A DNA stretch of 64,000 bases from Rubripirellula reticaptiva (GTDB lineage Bacteria > Planctomycetota > Planctomycetia > Pirellulales > Pirellulaceae). The translations under genes were made by a program, and so were the position numbers. The stretch is from assembly GCF_007860175.1 (NCBI RefSeq), contig NZ_SJPX01000002.1, positions 372,001-436,000 on the forward strand, read 5' to 3'. Positions within the stretch are counted from its first letter, which is position 1. Every line of letters starts with the position of its first letter. The notes below the pieces were generated by a model. It saw only the letters and a list, made by a program, of their open reading frames with translations, was not told the origin of the DNA and did not search any database. Shown one piece after another: positions 24,610-34,723 of the stretch.

Positions 24610-26322
24610 ATGCGACACTGTTTGCTACCCGCCATCATGTTCTTGGTTTCGACAATTGCCTCGGCGGCCGAGAAACCAAACATCATTTACATTTTGTCAG
24701 ACGACATGGGCTTTTCTGACATCGGTTGCTATGGCGGCGAAGTGCCAACACCAAACTTGGATTCGCTTGCCGATGGCGGACTTCGATTCACTCAGTTTTA
24801 TAACACGGGGCGATGTTGTCCGACGCGGGCAAGTTTGTTGACTGGTTTGTATCCACACCAAGCCGGCGTGGGTCACATGATGGAAGATCGAGGACACGAT
24901 GGATACCGTGGCGATTTGAATCGCAACTGTGTCACGATTGCCGAGGCGTTGAAGCCGGCCGGATACCGGACTTACATGGCTGGCAAATGGCACGTCACGC
25001 CAAAAATCAATCCCAAGACCGAATCGGACAAATCGAATTGGCCGAGACAACGCGGATTTGACCGTTTCTACGGCACCATACACGGGGCAGGCAGCTTCTT
25101 TGATCCCAACTCGCTTACTCGTGACAACGAACTCATTTCTCCTTTTGCGGATCCCCAGTACGGCCCTGAGCAAATGGCCAATGGCACGTATTACTACACC
25201 GACGCGATTGCCGATCACGCGTCAAAGTTTGTCCGTGAACATCATTACGACAATGGCGAGCAACCTTTTTTCATGTACGTCGCGTTCACCGCGGCGCACT
25301 GGCCAATGCACGCTCTTGACCATGACATCGCAAAGCACACCGGAAAGTATGACGAAGGCTACGACGCGATTCGAAATACTCGCTACCAAAAGATGCTGGA
25401 ACTCGGACTGATCAGCAAGACGGACACCGTCAATTGGCCGATTCCAGATGGCAAGAAAGAAACGAAGCACTGGGATTGGGATAAACGCAACATGGAAGTC
25501 TATGCGGCGATGATCGACAGCATGGACCAGGGCATCGGCCGTATCATCGAATCGCTAAAGAGCACTGGCCAGCTTGAAAACACGGTAATTTGTTTTATGC
25601 AAGACAACGGCGGCTGTGCCGAAGGATACGGCCGTGGCGGTATCGGCGGTCCAAGATCGGCCGAGCCTACGATGGAAGTTCTCAGCGACGATTACTTGCA
25701 ACCCGATATGACTCCCAAGCAGTCTCGCGACGGTTTCCCGATGCGAACTGGCAAAGGATCCATGGCGGGACCAGCGGACACGGCGATCGGTTACGGCGAA
25801 GGCTGGGCTACGGTGTCGAACACACCGTTCCGCGAGTACAAGCACTACGTTCATGAAGGCGGAATTTCGACGCCGTTGATCGTTCACTGGCCCGACGGAT
25901 TAGCGCGACATGGCGAATTAGAACGGACGCCAAGCCACTTGGTCGACTTGATGGCGACGGCAATCGACTTGGCCGACGCCAACTACCCGGCCAAGTTCCA
26001 TGACGGCCAACCGATCAAGCCAATGGAAGGCACAAGTTTAGTGCCAACGTTCACGCGCAAGTCAATCCAGCGGGAAGCGATCTACTGGGAACACGAAGGC
26101 AACCGGGCGATTCGAGTTGGCAACGACAAACTTGTCGCCAAAGGCAAGAATGGAAAGTGGGAACTGTACGACATCGCGACAGACCGCAGCGAGCAAAACG
26201 ATCTTAGCAGCAAAAATCCTGAACGCGTTGAAGAACTCGCTGCGATGTGGATGGCGTATGCAAAACGAGCCAACGTGCTACCGCTGAATCCGAGAAAAGC
26301 AAGCAACAACAAACAACGCTGA
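24610..26322 (+). CDS. Secreted sulfatase (arylsulfatase family)
   Basis: Hydrolyses sulfate esters, in Planctomycetes typically on sulfated algal polysaccharides. The signal peptide is RHCLLPAIMFLVSTIASA, then EKPNIIYILSDDMGFSDIGCYGGE, which supplies the metal Asp pair. The formylglycine motif is CCPTRASLLTGLYPHQAG with Cys69 as the residue to be converted by a formylglycine-generating enzyme (not in the window). Further active-site blocks are MAGKWHVTPK and FMQDNGGCAEG. Length 570 aa is usual. Substrate class cannot be fixed; the overall layout looks like the common planctomycetal arylsulfatase A-like group. The start at 24610 follows GGTCACCACGAGGCATTTC, with GAGG as ribosome site. Confidence 0.92.
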   Translation: MRHCLLPAIMFLVSTIASAAEKPNIIYILSDDMGFSDIGCYGGEVPTPNLDSLADGGLRFTQFYNTGRCCPTRASLLTGLYPHQAGVGHMMEDRGHDGYRGDLNRNCVTIAEALKPAGYRTYMAGKWHVTPKINPKTESDKSNWPRQRGFDRFYGTIHGAGSFFDPNSLTRDNELISPFADPQYGPEQMANGTYYYTDAIADHASKFVREHHYDNGEQPFFMYVAFTAAHWPMHALDHDIAKHTGKYDEGYDAIRNTRYQKMLELGLISKTDTVNWPIPDGKKETKHWDWDKRNMEVYAAMIDSMDQGIGRIIESLKSTGQLENTVICFMQDNGGCAEGYGRGGIGGPRSAEPTMEVLSDDYLQPDMTPKQSRDGFPMRTGKGSMAGPADTAIGYGEGWATVSNTPFREYKHYVHEGGISTPLIVHWPDGLARHGELERTPSHLVDLMATAIDLADANYPAKFHDGQPIKPMEGTSLVPTFTRKSIQREAIYWEHEGNRAIRVGNDKLVAKGKNGKWELYDIATDRSEQNDLSSKNPERVEELAAMWMAYAKRANVLPLNPRKASNNKQR

Positions 26323-26332
26323 TTTTCTGCGT

Positions 26333-26387
26333 CCGTCAGGCTGTAGGCAATGAAACTCGCCAAAATTTTGGCGATTTAGTCTGACGG
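26333..26387. repeat. Nested inverted repeat after the sulfatase gene
   Basis: A perfect 18-base palindrome, TCGCCAAAATTTTGGCGA (26357-26374), sits inside a second inverted repeat, CCGTCAG (26333-26339) with CTGACGG (26381-26387). It starts 11 bases after the sulfatase stop. It could act as a transcription end signal or be a dispersed intergenic repeat; no T-run follows on the plus strand. Confidence 0.5.
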
Positions 26388-26729
26388 GCTGCGTTCGCGG
26401 AAATTTCAGCAGCTGACGAATGTCTTGACGACGCTCGCTGCAAGTATTTCCGACGTCAGATCCGCCGTCGAGTCGTTGTGTTGTGCGTGAGGAAAATCGT
26501 GCGAGGCCCTTGTCGACGGAAGATCGCTGCGGCGCATTTTGACATCCTTTATGATCTTGCCGATTTTAACGAGTGGGTGTGTTGTTACGATCTAACGCTG
26601 CGGTGTCGCGAATCAGAGACACTCTTTGGGGTTTCAGAACGCATAGACAACAAACGTCACGGAAAGTTGAGGGTCCCCAAGAATCTAGCCCCCGGTTTTT
26701 GAACAAGCGGTCGCCCCAACCGCGAGAAT
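26388..26729 (+). promoter_or_regulatory. Flagellin upstream region with candidate promoter
   Basis: No gene is seen in this 342-bp stretch. A perfect TTGACA at 26539-26544 is followed after 17 bases by GATTTT (26562-26567), a weak -10. The overlapping GCCGATTT (26559-26566) resembles the sigma-28 -10 box GCCGATAA but lacks a TAAA element 15 bases upstream. Either would leave a leader of about 155 bases before flagellin. Confidence 0.3.
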
Positions 26730-28508
26730 ATGACACGCATCAACACCAACGTTTCGTCGCTCGTTGCCCAAAATCGACTTCAATCAAGTAACCAAGATCT
26801 GAACTCTGCGTTGACACGATTGTCGACCGGATTGCGAATCAATAAAGGCAGCGATGATCCGGCCGGCTTGATCGCATCGGAAGCCCTTCGTTCCGAGATC
26901 ACCAGCATTGGAAAGTCGGTCGCGAACACGCGACGCGCCAGCCAAATCATCAGTACGGCCGATAGTGCGCTAGGGCAGGTCAGCAACCTGCTGAATGATA
27001 TCCGAGGGCTTGTCGTCGAAGCGGCAAGCGATGGTGCGTTAGCAAGCGACGAGATCGCCGCAAACCAATTGCAGCTCGATAGCTCACTTGAAGCAATCAA
27101 TCGGATCGCACAAACAACGACGTTCCAAGGGCGAAAGCTGCTCGACGGATCGCTTGACTTTGTGACGCAAAATGGCGTCGGCAGCTCCAACCTAAAACAA
27201 CTAAGCATCGATCAAGCCAGCCTTGGTTCGAACAGCAGCATCGATGTCGACATCAACGTGCAAGCGGCCGCAACGAAGGCCGAATTATCCGTGTCCGGTT
27301 TCTCTGCTGCTGTGACTGCCGCTCCAGCCTCGGCGACGATCACGTTCAACACACCGGTTCACGACGCCGGAAGTTCCGAAGCTTTCACCCTCACTCAAGA
27401 CACCGCCGACGACGCGGCGAATGGGCTGACGTTCACAGTGGTGGAAGCGACTGGCCATGGCAGTTCGCCCACAGCGTCCGTCGACGCCAGCGGCAATATC
27501 ACGCTTACGATTGACGACGGTCCTGGCGGAACAGATTTTGACGACATCGAGGCTGAGCTGAACACGCTTGCTGGCTTCAGTGTTACGCGAGAAACGGTCG
27601 GCTTTACCCCAAGCAATTTTTATCTAACGATCGAACCCGAGCCAATCGACGGGACCTTTGGCGGCGGCATCGTCGCCGACGATGGAGGGATTACAGCCGA
27701 TGTGGTTTTCGAACTGCAAGGTTCAAGCGGCAGCGAAGTATTCAACATCAAGGCTGGCACGTCGTTGCAACAAGTCATCGACCAGATCAACCTGGTCACC
27801 GACGCAACGGGCGTATCAGCATCGGCTGACGGCGACGATTTGAAACTCAATAGCGAAACTTATGGCAGCGATTCATTGGTCGATCTGCGTGTTTTAGAGC
27901 AAGACGCCGGAGGCACTTTCACTTCGACACGCCAATCCGGTACCGACATCGTCGCGACTGCAAACGGCCGCTCAGCTAGCGGATCGGGCAACTCGATCTC
28001 GATCAACACTTCGACGCTGTCTTTGTCCGCATCGGTTGCCGCAGACTTTACTGGATCGGCACAGTTCACGATCAAGGGCGGCGGAGCCCAATTCCAACTC
28101 GGCCCTGATGTGGTTAGCAACCAACAGGCGAGAATCGGCATCAACAGCGTTTCGTCGGCTCGACTTGGTGGTGCCAGCGGCAAGCTGTACCAACTTGGCA
28201 GTGGCGAATCGGCTTCGCTGGCAAAAGATTCTTCGAAGGCCGCACAGATCGTCAACGAGGCGATTGCCCAAGTCAACGGACTTCGCGGTCGTCTGGGCGC
28301 ATTCCAATCCACAACCTTGGATTCGAACCTAGTCAGCTTGAACGAAACGGCCGCCAACCTGCAGGAAGCAGAGTCATCGATCCGTGACGCCGACTTTGCT
28401 CAAGAATCAGCCAAACTGACACGTGCTCAGATCTTGGTCCAATCCGGCACCAACGTACTGTCGCTGGCTAACCAGAACCCACAAAACGTTCTCTCACTAT
28501 TGCGATAA
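26730..28508 (+). CDS. fliC: Flagellin
   Basis: Structural subunit of the flagellar filament, 592 aa. The conserved N-terminal D0/D1 coil is present (TRINTNVSSLVAQNRLQSSN, LSTGLRINKGSDDPAGL), as is the C-terminal coil (EAESSIRDADFAQESAKLTR, then LVQSGTNVLSLANQNPQNVL). The middle part, about residues 165-490, is a large beta-rich variable domain with several VTLTQDTADDAANGLTF-like stretches, so the surface-exposed region is bigger than in the short 270-residue flagellins. It stands alone: no hook, cap or chaperone genes are adjacent. No signal peptide, as expected for type III export. Planctomycetes of this family have flagellated swarmer cells. Confidence 0.9.
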   Translation: MTRINTNVSSLVAQNRLQSSNQDLNSALTRLSTGLRINKGSDDPAGLIASEALRSEITSIGKSVANTRRASQIISTADSALGQVSNLLNDIRGLVVEAASDGALASDEIAANQLQLDSSLEAINRIAQTTTFQGRKLLDGSLDFVTQNGVGSSNLKQLSIDQASLGSNSSIDVDINVQAAATKAELSVSGFSAAVTAAPASATITFNTPVHDAGSSEAFTLTQDTADDAANGLTFTVVEATGHGSSPTASVDASGNITLTIDDGPGGTDFDDIEAELNTLAGFSVTRETVGFTPSNFYLTIEPEPIDGTFGGGIVADDGGITADVVFELQGSSGSEVFNIKAGTSLQQVIDQINLVTDATGVSASADGDDLKLNSETYGSDSLVDLRVLEQDAGGTFTSTRQSGTDIVATANGRSASGSGNSISINTSTLSLSASVAADFTGSAQFTIKGGGAQFQLGPDVVSNQQARIGINSVSSARLGGASGKLYQLGSGESASLAKDSSKAAQIVNEAIAQVNGLRGRLGAFQSTTLDSNLVSLNETAANLQEAESSIRDADFAQESAKLTRAQILVQSGTNVLSLANQNPQNVLSLLR

Positions 28509-28563
28509 GACCGTCTGCACCGCATCCCGCAAGCGAACGATCGGTGACAAAGTTGATCCGCGT

Positions 28564-31338
28564 TTATGCCAATCGGTGCAGTCGCCGGGTGACCCATTCC
28601 ATGGTCAACATCAATGCGATCAGCCACATCAGTACCGCATTTCGGCGGCGCGTGAAATCTACGTCCGGTGTGCCGGGCAGAATGGTGGTTTGCGGCTGAG
28701 GACGTAGCAGCGAAACCAGATTCGTTGCTATCGACGCATCCGTAACGTCATCGTTAATCGGCAAATATTTTCCGCCGGTCATCGATGCGAACTGTTCGAG
28801 TTCGGCGTCGTTACGCTTCGGACGTTCAAGTTCGATGGTTGGCAATCTTACTTGGACGCTTTGCCGCAGCACTTGTTCGTCCAGTGCATCGCCCAGTGTC
28901 AATCGAATTTCATAGCTTCCAGCTTCGCGAACGACGAAGCGACCGCCGTAGGTTCCAGCGCGAGGTTCACCCTTTAACGGTGTTAAACGAAGATCGTCGA
29001 TCCGGCCACTTGGTGCCAACAATTTCGCCCGGACTTCCGGAACGTCAAGCGGCTCAAATTGCTTGTCCGACAACACCGCGCGGACGGCGATCGTGTCACC
29101 CACCATCGCTCGGGATGCATCCACCAACAAGATGCCACGGTTACTGTCACGAAGCAAACGTCCTTCGCTGACCCAGCGAATCAGCTTGGTGTAGAAGCTG
29201 TCGAAATATGCGTCGCTCTCGCCACGCAAACGCCACATCTCACCACTGCCTTGAAAAAAGATTCGCCCGGCACCGTAAAACTGAGACGCTTGGTAAACCG
29301 GCAGCGAACCGCCGATCTCGGTCGTTGGATCACTAAAGTAGCTGTAGACCTTTGCACCCGGTTTTGCACTTTTGGCGTCGACATAGTCGTAGACACCGCT
29401 GAAGTCGTTCCAAACTTCAAAGCTGGTTTCTGGATTTTCGGCGATCCAGAGAAACTCTGCACGACGTGCCTCTGGCGTGAAGTCGAGTGGCCAAGCATTG
29501 CTGCCACCTTGGCGTCCACCGGAAAGCAGTTGTGACTGTGTCGACAAATTGACGGGAAAAAAACCACGAATCCGAGCGACTCGCGGATCGGTTTGCCGGC
29601 GAATCCACTGCGGGTGATAGACAGGACCAGCCACCAGAATCATGCCGCCAGCTTGTTGCGAAAGCCATCGATCAAGCAAATCCAATTGCTCGGCCGTAAT
29701 CGCTGTCCAATTCGGGTCGAACATCGCGATCGCGTCATACTCGAACAGTTCTTCGGCCGTTTTCGGAAACTCGCTGAGCAACTGGTCCGCGTCCTGGCTG
29801 ATCCCGGGCTGTCCGGTTTGCAGCCATGCATCAAGTTCGACCGACTTGTCACGGAACAGCAAGTTGCGAACGAATCGGTACTCTCGAGTCGGACCGCCTG
29901 CGATTGCCAGAACGCGTAGCTTTCGCGACACCACTTCGTAGCGTGCATCGCGAATGTCGTCGCGGTCATTGCGGTCTTCCGCGGGCGGAATTACTCGGAT
30001 TGCCAAACGACGACGCCCGACCGATTCGGGTTCCAATTCAAAGCGAATTCCTGTCAGCGTTCCGTCGTTGTTGACTTGTACTTTTTGAGAGTCAACGATT
30101 TCACCCGGTGCTTGAATTTTGCCGTCGGCTGCCCGCGATTCGTCATCACCACCGCCGTCGACCGACGCATTGTCAAGTCCGTCAAGCAGCTGCACTTCGA
30201 CTTCTAGCGGCTTCGATCCGCTGGCTTGCAGCACTGCTGTGATTGCGAACTTGTCGCCCGGATAGACACGCCGTGGCGCATCAAGGTCGACGACACGAAT
30301 GTTGGTCGGTGCATCACTGCTGCCCAAACCAACAGGATAGATCGCGACCTCGCTTCGCCGAGCCGACGCGATCGCTGAACCTGCATCACTGCCACCGTTG
30401 GCTTGCCCATCGGTCAACAAAACGATTCCCGCCAGTGTTGACGGATCGTGATCGGCGAAGACTCCGCGGACGGCATCACCAATTCGACTTTGCGGATCGG
30501 CTGCCGCAATCGCATCATTCCAATCCGTCACACGCACAGGCGCCGGTTGTTCGTCAGACGACTCGGGCGAGTCAACGGGTTCGGATTCAGTACCGTCGTC
30601 GACACCAAGAATTGCAGCAAGTGATTGTTCGGTGTGCACGCAGTAAACGCTGCCCATCGCGACCACGCCACAGACAAGACACACGGCGCTAGCGAACACC
30701 CATGGCCCAACGGCGCTGGAGCGACCGGCGGCGCCGATCATTAGCGATAACAAGCCTGCCAACCCACCAATCCCGATCAACAGAGCACCGATGATGGCGA
30801 ACCTTGATGGACCGGCAATACTATCGGCATCAAGCGTTTCGGGCGGACCTTCACCGGCGATGCCGATCGACTCGATCAGCGTTGGTTCAGCCTGTTCGCC
30901 GAATGCGTAAACGCTAACCCGATGCTCGGCAGATAATTCGTCCAGCAGATCCGTTTGTTCCAGCAATTGCTCGACTCGTTCGGACCGGCTTTGGGTGCTA
31001 AGCGCCGACCCCGAGGGCAACGACATGCTTTGGCTGACGTCGACCAACACAGCGACTTCACTGGGCCGCGTCACCATCCGCTGGGCACGTCGCTGCAAGT
31101 CGAAGAAGAAGAATACGAGCGCGACCACGGTCGCAATTCTTAGTCCAACCAAGACCGCACGAATCGCGCCAGACAACTCGGCCACATCGCGGCGATAATA
31201 GCGCACACAGATCCATAAGACCGCCGACAGCGCGGCGATCAACAGAGCCCAAACCCACCAGCCTTCCAGTGTGCTTGCGCGAGCAAATTCGTAAACGATT
31301 TGCCGAGTGTCGGTGACACGCGTTTCAACAGCATTCAT
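28564..31338 (-). CDS. Large membrane protein with VWA and glutamine-amidotransferase-like domains
   Basis: Predicted membrane protein (924 aa) of the MoxR-associated type. Two N-terminal membrane segments (WWVWALLIAALSAVLWICV and VGLRIATVVALVFFFFDLQ) are followed by a von Willebrand A fold with the MIDAS-like DVSQSMSLPSGS. A long middle contains further hydrophobic helices (FAIIGALLIGIGGLAGLLSLMIG and WVFASAVCLVCGVVAMGSVY), then beta-sandwich regions and a GATase-1-like section near IAMFDPNWTAITAEQLDLLDRW. A final membrane helix lies at the C-terminus (AVLMWLIALMLTMEWVTRR). The start at 31338 overlaps the stop of the upstream BatA-like gene by 4 bp. Such operons are thought to serve in chaperone-like or cell-envelope functions; the substrate is unknown. 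Confidence 0.75.
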   Translation of the reverse strand: MNAVETRVTDTRQIVYEFARASTLEGWWVWALLIAALSAVLWICVRYYRRDVAELSGAIRAVLVGLRIATVVALVFFFFDLQRRAQRMVTRPSEVAVLVDVSQSMSLPSGSALSTQSRSERVEQLLEQTDLLDELSAEHRVSVYAFGEQAEPTLIESIGIAGEGPPETLDADSIAGPSRFAIIGALLIGIGGLAGLLSLMIGAAGRSSAVGPWVFASAVCLVCGVVAMGSVYCVHTEQSLAAILGVDDGTESEPVDSPESSDEQPAPVRVTDWNDAIAAADPQSRIGDAVRGVFADHDPSTLAGIVLLTDGQANGGSDAGSAIASARRSEVAIYPVGLGSSDAPTNIRVVDLDAPRRVYPGDKFAITAVLQASGSKPLEVEVQLLDGLDNASVDGGGDDESRAADGKIQAPGEIVDSQKVQVNNDGTLTGIRFELEPESVGRRRLAIRVIPPAEDRNDRDDIRDARYEVVSRKLRVLAIAGGPTREYRFVRNLLFRDKSVELDAWLQTGQPGISQDADQLLSEFPKTAEELFEYDAIAMFDPNWTAITAEQLDLLDRWLSQQAGGMILVAGPVYHPQWIRRQTDPRVARIRGFFPVNLSTQSQLLSGGRQGGSNAWPLDFTPEARRAEFLWIAENPETSFEVWNDFSGVYDYVDAKSAKPGAKVYSYFSDPTTEIGGSLPVYQASQFYGAGRIFFQGSGEMWRLRGESDAYFDSFYTKLIRWVSEGRLLRDSNRGILLVDASRAMVGDTIAVRAVLSDKQFEPLDVPEVRAKLLAPSGRIDDLRLTPLKGEPRAGTYGGRFVVREAGSYEIRLTLGDALDEQVLRQSVQVRLPTIELERPKRNDAELEQFASMTGGKYLPINDDVTDASIATNLVSLLRPQPQTTILPGTPDVDFTRRRNAVLMWLIALMLTMEWVTRRLHRLA

Positions 31339-33749
31339 GCTTGGCCTCCCAGTGACGCTGGTTTCGAGGCAGATGTTAACTTCGTGGGCTTCACGTGATA
31401 GGTTGCCCAATAGGCAAGCGTTTGCTCGGCGGCCAGAATCGCCGCCAACAGTCCTAGCAACAACAATGTCATCGTTGAGCTGCCCGCGGTTTGGTTTTGT
31501 TCGCTCCAAGCACTGCTGCTGACGAATTTCAATTCCATCGGCAAGAACTGCTGTGCGATTTCGGCTTGATCAGCTCGCTCCAGCTCACCATCGCCGACGC
31601 GAATCACCGATGCGACCGGCACCACGGTGCCCCGCCCATCGGACCGCGTCAGCATCCATTCGGAAATGCCCGGTCGCAGAATTTCGGCGACATTGTCTTC
31701 CCCTTCGATGACCATGTCATTCGGATCAAGTTTAAATTCCAACACAGGATCCTCGCCGACCAACGATGACTCTTGTTCGTTTGCGGCGATCTCGATCGGA
31801 ACTCGCGGCGACTCGTCGGTCGCAGGGACATACATCGCCTCGGCCGTGTAATCTCGAGACGAAAGTACTTTGACGATTGCGTCATCGATCATCCGATGGG
31901 TCGGTGGCGCCGCACCGCTCCAAAGCAGCGCGTTGGATTGCAGCAAGAAAACCACGAACGTTGGATCACCCGGCCAATTCGTCCACGAACCATCCAATCC
32001 CGACAGCACCGTGATCACACGACCGCGACCGTAGTCATGCAGCGTCACGAACGGCAACCCGTCACGACGATTCAGAACCACACGCATGCGCGGCCGCTGC
32101 GAGTCCGGCAGGTCACCAAGTTGAGGTTCGTCGAGCCGCCAAGACTGCGACAATCCGATCAAAGCCAACGCACTTTCGCCGATCGATTCCAGCGGCGCAA
32201 GCAGAGTCGAGGATGATTCACCCAATCCGACATCTGGCTTGGCATCCGTCGGTACAGGCAACTCAATTGGCTGGCCAAGCGAACCTGGCAGCAAATAACG
32301 GCTCTGGCCAAGCAGTGTTTGATTGTACGATTCGCGATTCGTATTGGGGCCTAAGAACCACGCCAATCCGCCGCCCCGCTGAACGTACTTTGACAGTGCG
32401 TCGGCCGCATTCTCGCCGATCTCGGGAACGTCGACTAAATAGATCGCTCGGTAGGGCGCTAGCGTTTCCAAGGTCGCCGAACGCAAGAACGACGGCGGCT
32501 GAATATCGGGCACTGCACCGATCCGGACCTGGCTGCCGGGATTCAGCACCGACGCAATGTGATAAGCGCCGCGTGCCTCGGTGTCGCCGTCGATCACCAG
32601 TACTTTTTCGACATCCGATAGCGGCAACGTGCACGTACGCACGTTGTCGATCGCGAGCGCGTCGTCCGGCAACGATGCTTCGATCGCGTGAGAGCCGGTT
32701 TGCGTGATGAAGACTTGGAAGCTTTTGGTGATTTCTTCGCCAGCGGCAAGTTGTTCGATCATGATCGCGGGCAGCGATTCCACCTCGCCGCTAAACTGGC
32801 GAGTCGGGTCAATGTTGACAACGTCCGAGGAATAACGAATCACTCGATTGACGATCGCCACGTTCTTGACCGGTGTCGCCGAATAATTCTTGACCGTCAC
32901 GCGAACGACCACCGGCACACCAGCCACCCACACATCTTGCGCGGGCGATATGTCTGTGATCGCCAAGTTCGGCTCCGGTGGCGCCGCGCAGTCGATCATG
33001 CGGACCGTGACATTTCCGTCCAGATTTCGCATCGACGCCGCATAGCGTTCGGACGACGCCCAATCGCGTTCGCGAAAGTCACTGGCGATGTACAAGTACT
33101 TGGCGTCGGCCGGTGTGGCGTTGATCAGTTCGGTTACTTGATCAAGGGCAGGCACCAAATCGGTCCGCGTCGGTGAGGACTGAGTCGACATGATGCGGTT
33201 GATCAACCGTCCATCGCTGGTGATCGTTTGCACCGATAAATCGGCCGCGGCATCGGCTGATTCGCCTCCACCACGATTGATCATTGCAGCGCGACTGGCG
33301 CGAATCACCGTCAATTGATGAATACCGTCGTCCGATGCCAAACGACGTGTCAGATCTTGCAGTGCACCAAGCGCACGTCCATACGCGGTCTTGGCTGCCT
33401 CATCAGACGCTAGCGGCGTCGCAGCACCGATACTGACATCGCCCATCGAATAACTATCGTCAAGCACGACCACATGATGAGTCGTTGTGCCACCGAGCAG
33501 ACCGAACCGGCGACCGCCACCGGTCCAACCACAAAGCATGGCGATCAAAAGCGCAGCCACGGCGATCCGCGACAGCAACAACAGCAACTGACGCAGTCGG
33601 ATCCATTTCTTTTGCTTGCGGTAACTGGCGAGCAAAAAGTCCATGGCGGCCCACGCTTGCCGACGATGCCGAAGCATGTTGATCAAGTGGACCAACAACG
33701 GCACCGCGACAAAGAGAAAGCCGATCGTAAGGGCGGGGAAGAGGAACAA
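31335..33749 (-). CDS. BatA-domain / VWA membrane protein
   Basis: An 804-aa membrane protein beginning with the BatA (TIGR02226-like) segment FLFPALTIGFLFVAVPLLVHLINMLRHRRQAWAAMDFL, then a second helix (RIAVAALLIAMLCGWTGG) and a VWA domain with VVLDDSYSMGD. The C-terminal part is a long beta-rich region ending in a helix (MTLLLLGLLAAILAAEQTLAYW). The start is a TTG at 33749; an in-frame stop lies just upstream, and no ATG precedes the conserved N-terminus. It overlaps the next gene by 4 bp and follows the DUF58 gene after a short gap holding a heptamer repeat. Part of the MoxR operon. Confidence 0.75.
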   Translation of the reverse strand: MFLFPALTIGFLFVAVPLLVHLINMLRHRRQAWAAMDFLLASYRKQKKWIRLRQLLLLLSRIAVAALLIAMLCGWTGGGRRFGLLGGTTTHHVVVLDDSYSMGDVSIGAATPLASDEAAKTAYGRALGALQDLTRRLASDDGIHQLTVIRASRAAMINRGGGESADAAADLSVQTITSDGRLINRIMSTQSSPTRTDLVPALDQVTELINATPADAKYLYIASDFRERDWASSERYAASMRNLDGNVTVRMIDCAAPPEPNLAITDISPAQDVWVAGVPVVVRVTVKNYSATPVKNVAIVNRVIRYSSDVVNIDPTRQFSGEVESLPAIMIEQLAAGEEITKSFQVFITQTGSHAIEASLPDDALAIDNVRTCTLPLSDVEKVLVIDGDTEARGAYHIASVLNPGSQVRIGAVPDIQPPSFLRSATLETLAPYRAIYLVDVPEIGENAADALSKYVQRGGGLAWFLGPNTNRESYNQTLLGQSRYLLPGSLGQPIELPVPTDAKPDVGLGESSSTLLAPLESIGESALALIGLSQSWRLDEPQLGDLPDSQRPRMRVVLNRRDGLPFVTLHDYGRGRVITVLSGLDGSWTNWPGDPTFVVFLLQSNALLWSGAAPPTHRMIDDAIVKVLSSRDYTAEAMYVPATDESPRVPIEIAANEQESSLVGEDPVLEFKLDPNDMVIEGEDNVAEILRPGISEWMLTRSDGRGTVVPVASVIRVGDGELERADQAEIAQQFLPMELKFVSSSAWSEQNQTAGSSTMTLLLLGLLAAILAAEQTLAYWATYHVKPTKLTSASKPASLGGQA

Positions 33750-33765
33750 GGGGACTAGTTTTTAA

Positions 33766-33793
33766 GGTGACAGGTGACAGGTGACAGGTGACA
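33766..33793. repeat. Tandem heptamer GGTGACA, four copies
   Basis: GGTGACA is repeated four times without interruption in the 71-bp space between the DUF58 gene and the BatA-like gene. It could vary in copy number by slippage and so change the spacing before the TTG start at 33749. Confidence 0.8.
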
Positions 33794-33820
33794 GGAATTA
33801 CGTTGTCGATCACTCGGTGG

Positions 33821-34723
33821 TTAGCGTTTCAGTTTTGGCAACGAATTCCGCGCCGCCAAGAACTTCGCCAAAACCGCGTCGAGCGGATCGCTGGTTCGCA
33901 CTTGGACATAATCGATCGACAATCGACCACATGCCTTTTTGGTTTGGTCGAGAAACTGATTGAGAGCTTCCAAGTAGCCTTCGCGAAGCGCGCGAGGATT
34001 ACAGTTGAGAAAATCTTCACCCTCGAGTCCTTCGAAGCGAGTCGACCCGTTGAACTCGAAATCCATTTCGTCGTCGTGCAGCACATGGAACAGCACCACG
34101 TCGTGACCGCGGCGACGCAGCACCTGCAAACCTTCGCGCAGATTATCGACGCCCAACAGGTCCGAAACGACGACAACGACGCCCCGTTGGGGGATGCCCT
34201 GTGCAATTTGCTTGGCGACCTTGGGCAGGTCCGTGCGACCGTCGGCGCCGACCGCGTCTAGCATCGTTAGGATGCGTGTGAGTTGCTGTTGGTTGCTTTT
34301 GGGCTGGATGTTGGCACGCACTTCGGTATCGAACGTGACCAATCCGACGGCGTCTTTTTGACGAAGAGCAAGGTAGGCAAGCGAAGCAGCAATCGAAGCA
34401 GAATAATCAAACTTGTTCGTTTCACCGTTGCCGTACGCCATCGAAGCGCTGCGGTCGACCATCAACGTCAAACGAAGATTAGTTTCTTCTTCGTATTGTT
34501 TGATGTGAAGTTTGTCTTGCCGCGCGTACACCTTCCAATCGATGTGACGAATCTCATCACCAGCGGTGTAATTGCGGTGCTGAAGAAACTCGATCGACTG
34601 ACCGAAATAAGGGCTGCGGTGCATCCCCGACAAGAAACCTTCGACCACTCGGCGGGCCGTCAATTCCAATCGACGAATGCGACCGGTAACCTCAGGACGC
34701 AAATATCTTTTGGAATCGGGCAT
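33821..34723 (-). CDS. DUF58 family protein
   Basis: A cytoplasmic VWA-like protein of the DUF58 family (300 aa), usually found with MoxR ATPases. The conserved block [50 protein letters not shown] is complete, followed by [12 protein letters not shown], a MIDAS-like motif. The ATG at 34723 is preferred because it keeps the block [12 protein letters not shown] intact; it overlaps the moxR gene by 32 bp. An upstream in-frame start at 34762 would lengthen the overlap. It likely acts as a partner of the MoxR ATPase in assembling or activating the membrane proteins encoded downstream, an inference from operon order. Confidence 0.85.
   Translation of the reverse strand: MPDSKRYLRPEVTGRIRRLELTARRVVEGFLSGMHRSPYFGQSIEFLQHRNYTAGDEIRHIDWKVYARQDKLHIKQYEEETNLRLTLMVDRSASMAYGNGETNKFDYSASIAASLAYLALRQKDAVGLVTFDTEVRANIQPKSNQQQLTRILTMLDAVGADGRTDLPKVAKQIAQGIPQRGVVVVVSDLLGVDNLREGLQVLRRRGHDVVLFHVLHDDEMDFEFNGSTRFEGLEGEDFLNCNPRALREGYLEALNQFLDQTKKACGRLSIDYVQVRTSDPLDAVLAKFLAARNSLPKLKR

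Noticed and set aside
26559-26566. GCCGATTT as a sigma-28 -10 box for flagellin
   Set aside because: Only six of eight bases match and no TAAA element is present at the required distance.
33766-33793. CRISPR-like array from regular GGTGACA units
   Set aside because: Uninterrupted heptamers with no spacers and no cas genes; a simple tandem repeat.
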